A stretch of DNA of 64,000 nt, taken from NCBI GenBank assembly GCA_963575745.1, contig CAUYUJ010015958.1, positions 239,732-303,731 on the forward strand. The letters run 5' to 3'. Made by a program: the position numbers and the translations under genes. Source of the stretch: Prorocentrum cordatum (Eukaryota; Sar; Dinophyceae; Prorocentrales; Prorocentraceae). The notes under the pieces are model-generated. The model was not told where the DNA came from. It saw only the letters and a program-made list of their open reading frames with translations, and did no database searches. Of this stretch, positions 31,113 to 42,819 are shown in pieces. Within the stretch, counting starts at the first letter, position 1; each line of letters begins with the position of its first letter.

Positions 31113-33540
31113 TCATGCTTTCCATGTCCTTCCACTGCTTGCCTCACTTCTTTCCTTCTCGTCCATCCCTCCACCACACCCTCCTCGTTCACCCTGCCCT
31201 CCTCCACCCCTCCTCATCAATCTTCTCACCCCCCACTTCCACTGTTTGCCTCCTCCTCCTCCTACCCAGCCGTCCGCGGCGGCGCCAACCGAAAATCCGC
31301 CTGATCCGACAACAAAGCTGAGACCGTCCGAAAATGTCCGAAACCCGAGAGGCTGCAAGCAGCCCGGAGGGACGCAAGAGGAGCAGCAGCCAGTAGGACC
31401 GAACCTGCCGAACGCGACAGACTGCGAGGCAGAGACGGACGGCAAGTGCCCTTGTCCTTCCCGTCCTCCCGCTCCTCCTTCCCTTCTTGCTCCCTCGTCC
31501 TCCCTCCCGCCCCCCGCCTCCTCTTCTCTCGCTCCTCCTCCTCCTGCTCCTCCTCGTCCACCTCCTTCTCCTCCTCCTCTTCCTCCTCCTCCTCCTCCTC
31601 CTCCTCCTCCTCTTGACTGGGGGGCTATGCAAGCGGGCCCCCATACCACACGCCAACTTGGCCACAAACACCGTTCCCTACGGAGGATCGTGTAGGGATC
31701 GGACTCGAACAAAACTGTCAACACTGACAATCCGCCTTCACGGTCAAACCTATGTATAGGTCCCGCCTCGCCAGGATACGGCCTCGATATCGGCGCCGCC
31801 TCGTGTGGGCAAGCTCCTATTTGTGGCGTGGGCCGCCGCGTTGCCGCGGCAGTCTTTGGGCACGGGAACGGGCGAACGCCCCCCACACACGCGGCACACG
31901 GCATAACCTGTACTCTACACCACGTCACGTCGTCTTCACGCGGAGGGGGTGGAGAGACACGGAAAGAGACGAGGCTGGCACCACGGGCGGCTCCCTCGGC
32001 CGCGCTCCGTGCGGAGTCTAATTGCCAGTCTCCTTTGGGTAAAGTCATACTCTCGAGACGCAGCCTTCCCAAAGAACTAGAGCCGCCCCAGCAGGGACAA
32101 AGTTCTCCCTTGGCAACGCTGGCACGGCCGGCGAACTGAACGAGCCTTCAGCCTAAGGCAATCGCAGCATTGCCAGCGTCCCCCCTCGAGCAGCTAAAAA
32201 ACTGGTGGCCAGGACCGCGCGGATGCAGCGGCCTCGTCCGCTTCTCCGAATACGACTGCAGGGCGGAGGGGAGGACGTGGTGGCCACCTGGCTGCTACTC
32301 AGCTCAGAGCTGAAGCTGGCAACATACCTTAACATTATTCTCTGCTGTTTAAGCGCCGCCCTAGCTGGCGTGGACCGCCAGCTGGGCGGGGCCGCTCCTC
32401 CTCTCCCTGCTCCTCCTCCTCCTCCTCCTCCTCCTGCTGCTCCTCCTCCTGCTGCTCCTCCTCCTCCGTCTGCTGCCCTTCCTCCTCCTCCTCCTCCTCC
32501 TCCTCCTCCTCCTCCTCCTCCTCCTCCTTCCCGCCGTCCTCCTCTTCCTCATCCTCTCCATCCTCTCCCTGCTCCTCTCCCTGCTCCTCTCCCTGCTCCT
32601 CTCCCTGCTCCTCCTCCTCCTCCTCCTCCTCCTCCTCCTCCCGCGTCCCTCCCCCTCCCTCCTTCGTCCTGCCCATGCGGACCCCCTTGTTCTCCTCCCA
32701 TTCCTGTTCCCTCCTCTCTCGTCCCCCTCCTCCTCCTCCTCCTCCTCTCCCTCTCCCTCCTCCTCCTCCTCCTCGTCAGCCTCCTCCTCCCCCTCCTCCT
32801 CTTCCTTCGGGAGGGAGGACGTCGGGTGGACAGCAGCCAGCGGGAGGAAGAGTGCACCAACGGACGAGGAAAGCGCAGCGGAAGGCAGAGGCCTACTGGG
32901 GTGAGAGGACTGCGAGGGCAGGATGGCTGGGACGGGGGGCAGGTGGCAAGGCGAGGGGCGCGGCCTGCGTGGGCGAAGAACGAAATCCTGGCCCTCGCTA
33001 GAAACTTCCGCGCACACTGGGATCCTGCAATGTCGTGGGCGCCAGCAATTGCAAAGAGGGCAGGCTGAAGTGTTTCAACATCGCAATGCTTCTGCTGGAT
33101 CTGGATCTGACGACCCGGCTCGGAAAAACAGTGTACCTTTCGACGAGGCGAGCAGGCGAGGCGAGGGGGGCAGAGGGGACAGCAAACAGGGCATGGGGTG
33201 CTTCCATAAAACCAAACAAACGAGTTGAGAGCAGGAGGTCTCATGGCTTCTGCAGCCTCCGCCGTGCATCTATCGTTTGCATATATACCTATAGCGTTTA
33301 CAGATGGACAGTTCATATACAGATACGCGAATGGAGATGTCTACATGCACATGTGAATGCTTACACATACATCTGTGCGCATGCACGTAAATTGCATTAT
33401 TGTGCATGTCCGCCCCACCTTTGCGGCACGAGTTGGAATGGCATCAGGTCCCTTTTATTCCCCACATTCTAAGTGGGGTTCTGATTTTCTCTACACCCGC
33501 GTCACACCCGCGTTTCCACCTCACCTCCTTCTCGCTCGTA
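31113..33540. other. TCC tracts in otherwise unassigned sequence
   Basis: (TCC)n-rich runs at about 31490-31613 and 32395-32800. The remaining parts (31620-32390, 32815-33540) show no convincing coding region on either strand. The C/A-rich sequence at 33280-33370 contains CATATA-type steps. Confidence 0.6.
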
Positions 33541-33625
33541 CACACACCACACCAACCACACCACATCGCACCACACCACACCACGCCACACCACACCACA
33601 CCACACCACACCACACCACCCGTGT
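33541..33625. repeat. (CCACA)n microsatellite
   Basis: CACCACACCACA runs. They recur at 33691-33738, 34683-34730 and 34805-34850 inside the 89-bp satellite region. Confidence 0.9.
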
Positions 33626-35873
33626 GTGGCACTTTCTCGTCACTACAGGGGGTGCGCAGGGGGTGGTCCCTGAGCTCGGCTGCGGGTGCGCAACACCACA
33701 CCACACCACACCACACCACACCACACTACACAACACCACCCGTGTGTGGCACTTTCTCGTCACTACAGGGGGTGCGCAGGGGGTGGTCCCTGAGCTCGGC
33801 TGCGGGTGCGCAGGGGGGGGGGTCTCTGAGCGCGGCCGCTATCCGTGACGGTCGTCCAGGCACAGCAGGCGTGGCATTTTCTCGACACCATGGGGGATGC
33901 GCAGGGGGTGGTCCCTGAGCGCGGCCGCTATCCGTGACGGTCGTCCAGGCACAGCAGGCGTGGCACTTTCTCGACACCATAGGGGGTGCGCAGGGGGTGG
34001 TCCCTGAGCGCGGCCGCTATCCGTGACGGTCGTCCAGGCACAGCAGGCGTGGCACTTTCTCGACACCATAGGGGGTGCGCAGGGGGTGGTCCCTGAGCGC
34101 GGCCGCTATCCGTGACGGTCGTCCAGGCACAGCAGGCGTGGCACTTTCTCGACACCATGGGGGATGCGCAGGGGGTGGTCCCTGAGCGCGGCCGCTATCC
34201 GTGACGGTCGTCCAGGCACAGCAGGCGTGGCACTTTCTCGACACCATAGGGGGTGCGCAGGGGGTGGTCCCTGAGCGCGGCCGCTATCCGTGACGGTCGT
34301 CCAGGCACAGCAGGCGTGGCACTTTCTCGACACCATGGGGGGTGCGCAGGGGTGGTCCCTGAACGCGGCCGCTATCCGTGACGGTCGTCCAGGCACACAG
34401 GCGTGGCACTTTCTCGACACCATAGGGGTGCGCAGGGGTGGTCCCTGAGCGCGGCCGCTATCCGTCGTCCAGGCACAGGGCGTGGCACTTTCTCGACACC
34501 ATGGGGATGCGCAGGGGGTGGTCCCTGAGCGCGGCCGCTATCCGTGACGGTCGTCCAGGCACAGCAGGCGTGGCACTTTCTCGACACCATGGGGGGTGCG
34601 GGGCAGGGTGGTGACTGGGGGGTGCGCAGGGGGTGGTCCCTGAGCGCGGCCGCTATCCGTGACGGTCGTCCAGGCACAGCAGGCACACCACACCACGCCA
34701 CACCACACCACACCACACCACACCACACCACCCGTGTGTGGCACTTTCTCGTCACTACAGGGGGTGCGCAGGGGGTGGTCCCTGAGCTCGGCTGCGGGTG
34801 CGCAACACCACACCACACCACACCACACCACACCACACTACACAACACCACCCGTGTGTGGCACTTTCTCGTCACTACAGGGGGTGCGCAGGGGGTGGTC
34901 CCTGAGCTCGGCTGCGGGTGCGCAGGGGGAGGGGTCTCTGAGCGCGGCCGCTATCCGTGACGGTCGTCCAGGCACAGCAGGCGTGGCATTTTCTCGACAC
35001 CATGGGGGATGCGCAGGGGGTGGTCCCTGAGCGCGGCCGCTATCCGTGACGGTCGTCCAGGCACAGCAGGCGTGGCACTTTCTCGACACCATAGGGGGTG
35101 CGCAGGGGGTGGTCCCTGAGCGCGGCCGCTATCCGTGACGGTCGTCCAGGCACAGCAGGCGTGGCATTTTCTCGACACCATAGGGGGTGCGCAGGGGGTG
35201 GTCCCTGAGCGCGGCCGCTATCCGTGACGGTCGTCCAGGCACAGCAGGCGTGGCACTTTCTCGACACCATGGGGGTGCGCAGGGGGTGGTCCCTGAGCGC
35301 GGCCGCTATCCGTGACGGTCGTCCAGGCACAGCAGGCGTGGCACTTTCTCGACACCATGGGGGATGCGCAGGGGGTGGTCCCTGAGCGCGGCCGCTATCC
35401 GTGACGGTCGTCCAGGCACAGCAGGCGTGGCACTTTCTCGACACCATGGGGGTGCGCAGGGGGTGGTCCCTGAGCGCGGCCGCTATCCGTGACGGTCGTC
35501 CAGGCACAGCAGGCGTGGCACTTTCTCGACACCATAGGGGGTGCGCAGGGGGTGGTCCCTGAGCGCGGCCGCTATCCGTGACGGTCGTCCAGGCACAGCA
35601 GGCGTGGCACTTTCTCGACACCATGGGGGATGCGCAGGGGGTGGTCCCTGAGCGCGGCCGCTATCCGTGACGGTCGTCCAGGCACAGCAGGCGTGGCACT
35701 TTCTCGACACCATAGGGGGTGCGCAGGGGGTGGTCCCTGAGCGCGGCCGCTATCCGTGACGGTCGTCCAGGCACAGCAGGCGTGGCACTTTCTCGACACC
35801 ATGGGGGGTGCGCAGGGGGTGGTCCCTGAGCGCGGCCGCTATCCGTGACGGTCGTCCAGGCACAGCAGGCGTA
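33626..35873. repeat. 89-bp satellite array with a 1.1-kb duplication
   Basis: Monomer contains GAGCGCGGCCGCTATCCGTG, ACGGTCGTCCAGGCACAGCA, GGCGTGGCACTTTCTCGACA and a variable CCAT(A/G)GGGGGTGCGCAGGG. There are roughly two dozen copies. The block with CCACA runs and a variant monomer (CTCGTCACTACAGGGGGTGC) at about 33571-33840 is repeated at about 34688-34935, showing duplication at a scale of 1.1 kb. The reverse frames of 69-200 codons are translations of this unit. Confidence 0.95.
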
Positions 35874-36205
35874 GCCACCTCGGCTCATGCAGGCTCCGAC
35901 CGTTCGGATTTCCACTGAGGCGTGCTAGCGCCGGTAACTGTCCGTCAAAGGTGCAGCGCTTGCCATGGCGCCCAAATGTGACATGTCGGCGCTGCCGCCT
36001 CCATGCGAGCAGCTCAAGAAGTCAATGCTAGAGCTGGGCGCCGAAGTGAGTGTAGAGGGTGGCTCGCTCAGCCTCGTCACCTTGGGCTCTCTTGGGGCCG
36101 TCTTGGGCAATCTCGTGGGGTATGTGGGCCATATTGAAGCGATCTTGGTACATCCTGGGAGCAGAACATGGGACGGGCATTGAGTATTGAAAGCCATGCA
36201 GTTGC
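35874..36205. other. Unique sequence after the 89-bp array
   Basis: Holds a 72-codon forward frame at 35965-36183 (starts MAPKCDMSALPP) with no recognisable motif. I cannot support it as a gene. Confidence 0.4.
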
Positions 36206-36535
36206 CGAGGAGGAGCGGAGGAGGAGGAGGAGGAGGACGAGAGGGAGGAGGAGGAGAAGGAGGAGGAGGAGGAGGAGGAGGAGGAGGAGGAGGAGGAGGA
36301 GGAGGAGGAGGAGGGAGGAGGAGGGGAGGAAGAGGAGGAGGAGGAGGGGGAGGAGGAGGAGTTGAGAGGAGTGCGGAGGAGTTGTGCGGAGGAGGATGTG
36401 AGAGGAGTGCGGAGGGTTTGATACGATGATGGTTTCGACCTGAAAATTTTAAGAATTGAGCAAGCATGTGCGGAGGACTTGGGAGGAGGAGGAGGAGGAG
36501 GAGGAGGAGGAGGAGGAGGAGGAGGAGGAGGGGTT
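36206..36535. repeat. GGA-rich purine tract
   Basis: (GGA)n at 36206-36362 and 36482-36532, opposite in strand sense to the TCC tracts elsewhere. Confidence 0.9.
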
Positions 36536-36544
36536 GAGAGGAGC

Positions 36545-36625
36545 ACGGCGGAGCGCTATCCGCCCCGGGGTCGGAAAACGTGGCAGGCGTGACACTTTCT
36601 CGGCGCCTCAAGGGAGTGCGCAAGT
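36545..36625. repeat. Orphan diverged monomer of the 89-bp satellite
   Basis: CGCTATCCG, GGCAGGCGTGACACTTTCTC and GTGCGCAAG occur in monomer order, about 0.7 kb outside the array. Confidence 0.65.
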
Positions 36626-37344
36626 GTTTGGTATACAAACACAAGAATATAAAAACAGTATGTGGGGTTCCTCGGTAGCATAATTGGGTTCTTCTGGAGC
36701 CTAAGGCTTCAATCCTGAGGTTTAGTTACAGGGTCTCCTGGGGCGCGCCGCGTGGCCCTTGGGGCCCGGGGCGTTTCCCCGCATTACTTTTCGGGCTCAC
36801 GAGGGCCCCAAGACGGGTCAAGTGGGCCCCAAGAGGCCTCCTAAGACGGTCCAGGAGGGCCTTGAATCGCCGCACGATCGGTCTAAAAAGCCGAAGATCG
36901 CCCCAAGACGGCCCAATATGCACCTAAGACGCGCGAAGAAGACGCTAAGAGGCCTCCCGAGAGGACCCCAAGAAGCACAAATCACTGATTTGGCGTTCTC
37001 GACGCTGCAGGACGACCCAAGAGGCCACCAAGATCGCACCAAGATGGCCCATGAGGCCCCCAAGAGGGCCCGAAAGAAGCCCAAAACGGCCCGAACACGG
37101 CGCAAGTGGCGCCCAAGACGGCCCAAAAGGCCCCGAATACGGCTCCAACAAGGTGCTCCGACGGGGGAACCGAATGACCACTTCAAGCCCTCGGCCCCGG
37201 AATGCCCCCAGGAGGCCTCAAAAAGACCCCAAGAGGCCGCCAAGATCCGCCAAGAGGCCTCCAGGAAACCCGAAGAAGTGGTTTCCAAGAGGCTCCCCTA
37301 GAGGCCCCCTAGAGGCTCCCAAGAGGCCCCAAACCTGCGGACTG

Positions 37345-37520
37345 TGATCCACAACCCATGCACGGTGGCGGGATGGGCCAAAGGCTGTTAGATCCGCCGC
37401 CCCCTGTCGATTCATCGCAGGGGTGCCTGGCGTGCTGGACTTCTTACGTTTTGGCTTTAATTCTTTATCCAAAAGAACTCCCCCTGGGGCTTCGGCCCGT
37501 CCCGCCGGCCACCCGTAAAG
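37345..37520 (+). repeat. Double-hairpin cassette, partial copy 1
   Basis: Only the right part of the cassette: GATCCGCCGCCCCCTGTCGA, CATCGCAGGGGTGCCTGGCG, then AAAAGAACTCCCCCTGGGG and CGGCCCGTCCCGCCGG. Hairpin 1 and the left arm of hairpin 2 are missing. Confidence 0.75.
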
Positions 37521-38282
37521 CGCTCAATTCCCCAATTTCCTGTCAAAAAAACGGCCGTTTCGCTCGGGACAACCTCAACAAATCGCGAAGAAGATGGCCC
37601 AAGATGGCCTCCAAGTCCGCCCAAGATGGTCCAAGACGGCCTCCAAGACGGCCCAAGAGAGTCCAAGACGGCCCAAGAGGCCCCCCCGAGGCCTCCCAGA
37701 CGGCCCAAGAGGCCTCCAAGAGGTCCTCCAGGAAGGCCCGACGAGACCAAAATCCATGATTTCCCTTAGGCGTTTGAAGGATTTTGGAATTTGCTTCTTC
37801 TCGGCATTACGACGGCTCAAGAGGCCCCCAAGATCGCCCAAGAGGCCCCCAAGAGGCCCCCAAGAGGGCCCCATGACGGCCCAAGTGGCCTCCAAGATGG
37901 CCCCAAGAGGGCCCCAAGACGGCCCAAGAGGCCTTCAACACGCCCAAGATGGCCTCCAAGACGGCCCCGAAGCGCCCCAAGAGGGTCCCCCGTTGGCCCA
38001 GAAAGGCCCCCAAGACGGCTCCCGACGGCGTCAGACGTGCCAGGAACCCACCAAGATGGCCGAAGTTGGCTCGAAGCTGGCCCAAGACGGCCCAAGAGGC
38101 CCCCAAGAGGGCCTCCAGGAAGGCCAGAACAGGCCAAAAACATTGATTTCCCTGAGGTTGTTGACCGAGTTTGACATGTCCTTCTGTTCGGCCTTCCGAC
38201 GGTCCGAGACGGCCCACGAGCCTCCAAAGATCGCCGACAGATCGCCCAAGAGGCCTCCAAGACGGCCAAGATGACCTTCAAG

Positions 38283-38515
38283 ATGCCCACGTGTTCCCCG
38301 AAGGCTTTCCAAACCGATTCGGGGAACACATGGTCCGATAGCTTGGCAGGTCTGGCCTCAACGTTCGGCCACATAGGCGCTTCGAAAAAGGCAGGGGGCG
38401 GCGGTGATTCGCCGTAGGCGTCTTCGATCCGCCGCCCCCTGTCGATGCATCGCAGGGGTGCCTGGCGTGCCGAACTATATGGGTTGGTGTTGATTCTTTT
38501 TGCAAAAGAACTCCG
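38283..38515 (+). repeat. Double-hairpin cassette, copy 2
   Basis: Hairpin 1: arms 38291-38302 (GTGTTCCCCGAA) and 38318-38329, perfect over 12 bp. Hairpin 2: arms 38392-38404 (CAGGGGGCGGCGG) and 38429-38441, perfect over 13 bp. Between them is GGTCCGATAGCTTGGCAGG and GTTCGGCCACATAGGCGCTT. Downstream is CAGGGGTGCCTGGCGTGC. Confidence 0.9.
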
Positions 38516-39776
38516 CCACCCAGACCCCAAGATCGCCCAAGATGGCCTCCAAGACGGCCAACATGGCCTCCAAGACGGCCAAGATGGCCCCAAGATGCCT
38601 CCAAGACGGCCCAAGGTGCACCCAAGACGCCCTAAGATGGCCTCAAGATGGCCCAAAACAGCCCAGGAGGCTCCCAAGAGGCCTCCAAGACGGCCCAAGA
38701 GGCCTCCAAGAGGTCCTCCAGGACGGCCCGAAGAGGAGAAAATCGTTGATGCCCGAATAAGTTTGTTGAAGGATTTTGGCATTTGCGCATGTTCGGCTTT
38801 CCGACGGCCCGAGACGGCCCATGAGGCCCCCAAGGTCGCTCCAAGATCGCCCAAGAGGCCTCCAAGATGGCCCCGTGACGGCGCAAGAGGGCACCAAAAC
38901 GGCCCAAGAGGGCACCAAGACGGCCCAAGAGGTCTCGAAGCCGCCCAAGATGGCCTCTAACACGGCCAAGATGGCCCAAGATGGCCTCCAAGATGCGTCC
39001 CAGACGGCCAAGATGGCCTCCAAGACGGCTAAGATGGCCCCAAGATGCCTCCAAGACGGCCCCAGATGCACCCAAGACGGCCTTAGATGTGCCCAAGAGG
39101 CTCCCAAGAGGCCTCCAAGACGGCCTCCAGGACGGCCCGAAGAGGCGAACATCATTGATTTTCTAAAGTTGCTTGAAGGATTTTGGCATTTGCACATTTT
39201 CGGCTTTCCGACGGTCCGAGACGGCCCAAGAGGCCCCCAAGGTCGCTCCAAGATCGCCCAAGAGGCCTCCAAGATGGCCTGACGGCCCAAGAAGCCCCCA
39301 AGACGGCCCCACAAGACGGGCCAAGTGGCCTCCAAGACGCCCAAGATGGCCTCTAAGACGGCCCCGAAGCGCTCCAAGAGGGCCCCAAGTCGGCCCAGAG
39401 AGGCCGCCAAGACGGCTCCCGACGGCGTCAGACGTACCAGGAGGCCACCAAGACGGCCTTAAAATGGCCCAAGACAGCCCAAGAGGCCTCCCAGAGGGCC
39501 CCCAGGAAGGCCCGAAAAGGCCAAAATCATTGATTTCCCATGAGTTTTTGAAGGATTGTGGCATTTGCGTTTTTTCGGCCTTCCGACGGCCCGAGACGGC
39601 CCAAGTGCCCCCAAAGATCGCCCAAGACGGCCCCAAGAGGCCCCGAAGACGGCCCAAGAGGCCTCCAACACGCTCACGATGGCCTCCAAGACGGCCCAAG
39701 AGCCCTCCAAGACGTCCTCCAAGAAGGCCCGAAAGGGTCAAATTGGCCTCCAGGCGGCCAAGATGACCTTCAAGAT

Positions 39777-40060
39777 GCCCACGTGTTTCCCGAAGGCTTT
39801 CCAAACCGATTCGGGGAACACATGGTCCGATAGCTTGGCAGGCCTGGCCTCAACGCTCGGCCACACCAGGCGCTTCCAAAAAGGCAGGGGGCGGCGGTGA
39901 TTCGCTGGAAGCGTCTTCGATCCGCCGCCCCCTGTCGATTCATCGCAGGGGTGCCTGGCGTGCTAGATTATGTCGGTGTTGGTTTTGGATTTTTGTCCAA
40001 CAGAACTCCCGCTAGGGCTGTGGCCCGTCCCGCCGGGGTGCCGAGAGGCTCTTCCAGGAC
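39777..40060 (+). repeat. Double-hairpin cassette, copy 3
   Basis: Hairpin 1 at 39783-39821, where one arm has C to T, leaving a G-T wobble if transcribed. Hairpin 2 arms at 39885-39897 and 39922-39934, perfect. Followed by the TGCCTGGCGTGCTAGAT and AGAACTCCCGCTAGGGC tail. Confidence 0.9.
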
Positions 40061-41317
40061 CGCAAACGACCTCAACGTCCGGAAACCATTCTCCAAGACG
40101 GCTCAAGATGGCCTCCAGGGTGGCCATGTTGGCCCAAGATGGCCTCCAAGATGGTCCAAGATGGCCCAAGACGGCCTCCAAGACGGCCCAAGAGAGTCCA
40201 AGACGGCACAAGACGGCCCAAGAGGCCCTCCAGAGGCCTCCAATACGGCCCCAAAGGCCTCCAAGAGGTCCTCCAGGAGGGCCCGAAGAAGCCAAAATCA
40301 TTGATTGCCCCTAGGTTTTTGAAGGAGTTTGGCATTCGTTTCTTCTCTGCTTTCCGACGACCCAAGACGACCCAAGGAGCCCCCAAGATCGCCCAGTGGG
40401 CCTGCAAGATTGCCTCAGGACTGCCCAAGAGGCTCCCAAGACGGCCCCAAGAGGGCACAAAGACGACCCAAGAGGCCTCCAATTCGCCCAAGATGGCCTC
40501 TAAGACGGCCCTGGAACACCTCAAAAGAACACCAAATCTGTCCAGAAAGGCCCCCCAAACGGCTTCCGACGGGCCAGGAGCCCACCAAGATAGCCGAAGT
40601 TGGCTCGAAGCTGGCCCAAGACGGCCCAAGAGGCCTCCAAGAGGGCTTCCAAGAAGGCCACAACATGCCAAACGCACTGATTGTCCGCAGGTGTTTGAAG
40701 AATGTTGCCAATTGCTTCGTTTCGGCCTTCCGACGGCCCGATACGGCCCAAGTGCCCCCAAAGATCGCCCAAGAGACCTCCAAGAGGGCTTCCGGGAAGG
40801 CCCAAGAGGCCCCCAAGACGTCCCCAAGAGGTCCCCAAGACGGCCCAGGAGACGTTTCAGACGCCCAAGATGGCCCCCAAGATGGCCCTGGAGCGTTCCA
40901 CGAGGGCCCCAAGTCGGCTCAGAGAGGCCCCCCAAAACGGCTTCCGACGGCGTCGGACGGCCCAGGAGCCGTCCTGGAAGCCCTCTTGGAGGCCTCTTGG
41001 GCCGTCTTGGGCCACCTTAGTGCCATCTTCGGCCGCCTTGGTGGGCCCGAAAAGGCCAAAATCATTGATTTCCCATGAGTTTTTGAAGGATTGTGGCATT
41101 TGCTTTTTTTCTGCCTTCCGACGGCCCGAAACGGCCCAAGTGCCCCCAAAGATCGCCCAAGAGGCCCAAGACGACCCCAAGAGGCCCCCAAGACTGCCCA
41201 AGAGGCCTCCAAAACGCTCAAGATGGCCTTCAAGACGGCCCAAGAGCCCTCCAAGACGTCCTCCAAGAAGGCCCGAAAGGGTCAAATTGGCCTCCAGGCG
41301 GCCAAGATGACCTTCAA

Positions 41318-41600
41318 GATGCCCACGTGTTTCCCGAAGGCTTTCCAAACCGATTCGGGGAACACATGGTCCGATAGCTTGGCAGGCCTGGCCTCAACGT
41401 TCGGTCACATAGGCGCTTCCAAAAAGACAGGGGGCGGCGGTGATTCGCCATAGGCGTCTTCGATCCGCCGCCCCCTGTTGATTCATCACATGGGTGCCTG
41501 GCGTGCTAGATCCTTTCGGTTTTGGTTTTGGCTCTCTTTCCCAAAGAACTTCCCCTGCGGCTTCGGCCCGTCCCGCCGGGGTCCGAGAAGGGAGCTCAAT
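41318..41600 (+). repeat. Double-hairpin cassette, copy 4
   Basis: Hairpin 1 starts at 41327. Hairpin 2 arms at 41428-41440 and 41465-41477, perfect. Same tail with CTTCGGCCCGTCCCGCCGGG. Confidence 0.9.
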
Positions 41601-42339
41601 CCCCGGTTTGTCCTCCAAGACGGCTCAAGATGGCCTCCAAGATGGCCACGTTGGCCCAAGATGGCCTCCAAGATGGTCCAAGATGGCCTCCAAGTTCGCC
41701 CAATATGATCCAAGACGGTCTCCAAGACTGCCCAAGAGCGTCCAATATACCTCCAAGTTCGCCCAAGAAGCCTCCAAGACGGCCCAAGAGGCCTCGAAGA
41801 GGTCCTCAACGAGGACCCGAAGAGGCCAAAATCATTGATTTTCATTAGGGTTTGAAATATTTTGGCATTTGCTTCTTTTCGGCCTTCCGACGGCTCCAGA
41901 CGGCCCAAGAGGCCCCCAAGATCGCCCTAAGATCGCCCACGAGCCCCCCAAGATGGCCCCATGACGGTCCAAGAGGCCCCCAAGACGGCCCCAAGAGGGC
42001 CCCAAGACGGACCAAGAGGCCTCTAAGACGCCCAACCTCCAAGACGGCCCCGACGCGCCCCAAGAGGACCCCAAGCCGGTTCAGAGAGGTCCCCAAGACG
42101 GCTCCCGACGGCGTCAGACGAGCCAGGAACGCCCAAAGACGGCCAAAGAGGGCCCCGAGAAGTCCCAAAAAGGCCCCAAGAGGCCCTCAAGAGGCTCCAA
42201 GAGAGCACAAGATAGCACTAACATGGCCCCCAAGACGGTCCAAAGATGGCCCAATCGAGCCCAAGAGTGCCTCACGAGGCTCCGAAGAGGCATCCTCCCC
42301 CTTCTCCTAGTTCCTCCTTCTTCTCCTCTTCCTCTTCCT

Positions 42340-42405
42340 CCCCCACGTGTTCCCCGAAGGCTTTCCAAACCGACTCGGGGAACACATGGTCCGATAGCTT
42401 CGCCC
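42340..42405 (+). repeat. Double-hairpin cassette, hairpin 1 only (copy 5)
   Basis: Hairpin 1 is present (GTGTTCCCCGAA at 42347-42358 and its inverse), preceded by a TCC run. The cassette breaks off after CCGATAGCTTCG. Confidence 0.85.
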
Positions 42406-42671
42406 CCCAAGATGCCCCCAAGACGGCCCAAGATGCCTCCAAGACGGCCTAACCTGGCGTCAATATTGTCCAAGACGGCCAAAAAGGCCCCCAGGAGGCC
42501 TCCAAGACGGCCCAAGGGGCCTCCAAGAGGTCCTCCAGGAGGGCCCGAAGAGACCAAAATCATTCAGCGTCCCTAAGTGTTTCAAGGATGTTGGCATTTG
42601 TTTCTTCTCGCCATTCCGACGGCTCAAGACTGGCCAAGAGGCCTCTTCCTCTTCCTTTTCATGTTCATTCT

Positions 42672-42815
42672 CCCCCACATGTTCCCCGAAAGCTTTCCAA
42701 ATCGATTCGGGGAACACATGGTCCGATAGCTTGGCAGGCCTCTGGCCACAACGTTCGGCCACATAGGCGCTTCCGAAAGGGCTGGGGGCGGCGCTGATTC
42801 GCCGTAGGCGTGTTC
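42672..42815 (+). repeat. Double-hairpin cassette, degenerate copy 6
   Basis: Hairpin 1 is present with a two-base loss in its left arm. The left arm of hairpin 2 is altered (GGGGGCGGCGC) and the right arm is missing. This marks the end of the minisatellite domain. Confidence 0.8.
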
Positions 42816-42819
42816 GATA

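Larger units (their letters stand above)
36745..42620. repeat. GGCCCAAGA/CCTCCAAGACGG minisatellite, 5.9 kb
   Basis: Short units of 9-12 bases (GGCCCAAGAGG, CCTCCAAGACGG). About ten copies of a longer phrase (AAAATCATTGATTTCC then GAAGGATTTTGGCATTTGC) occur near 37748, 38137, 38740, 39150, 39522, 40293, 40672, 41060, 41829 and 42557. Many intervals fall near 385 or twice that, so there is a ~385-bp higher-order unit. All Gly/Leu-rich reverse and Lys/Pro/Arg-rich forward frames are repeat translations. Confidence 0.9.

Noticed and set aside
29863-31207. His/Gln-rich forward and poly-Asp reverse frames over 300 codons
   Set aside because: Entirely encoded by CAT/CAG/CAC trinucleotide repeat.
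33626-35873. Direct repeats resembling a CRISPR array
   Set aside because: Units are 89 bp and contiguous with no unique spacers, no cas genes nearby, and the context is eukaryotic.
35965-36183. 72-codon forward frame starting MAPKCDMSALPP
   Set aside because: No motif, no context and no composition signal separating it from chance.
36745-42620. Many Gly/Leu-rich and Lys/Pro/Arg-rich frames of 100-345 codons
   Set aside because: They follow the 9-12-base minisatellite and change frame with every array irregularity. No conserved residues beyond the repeat.
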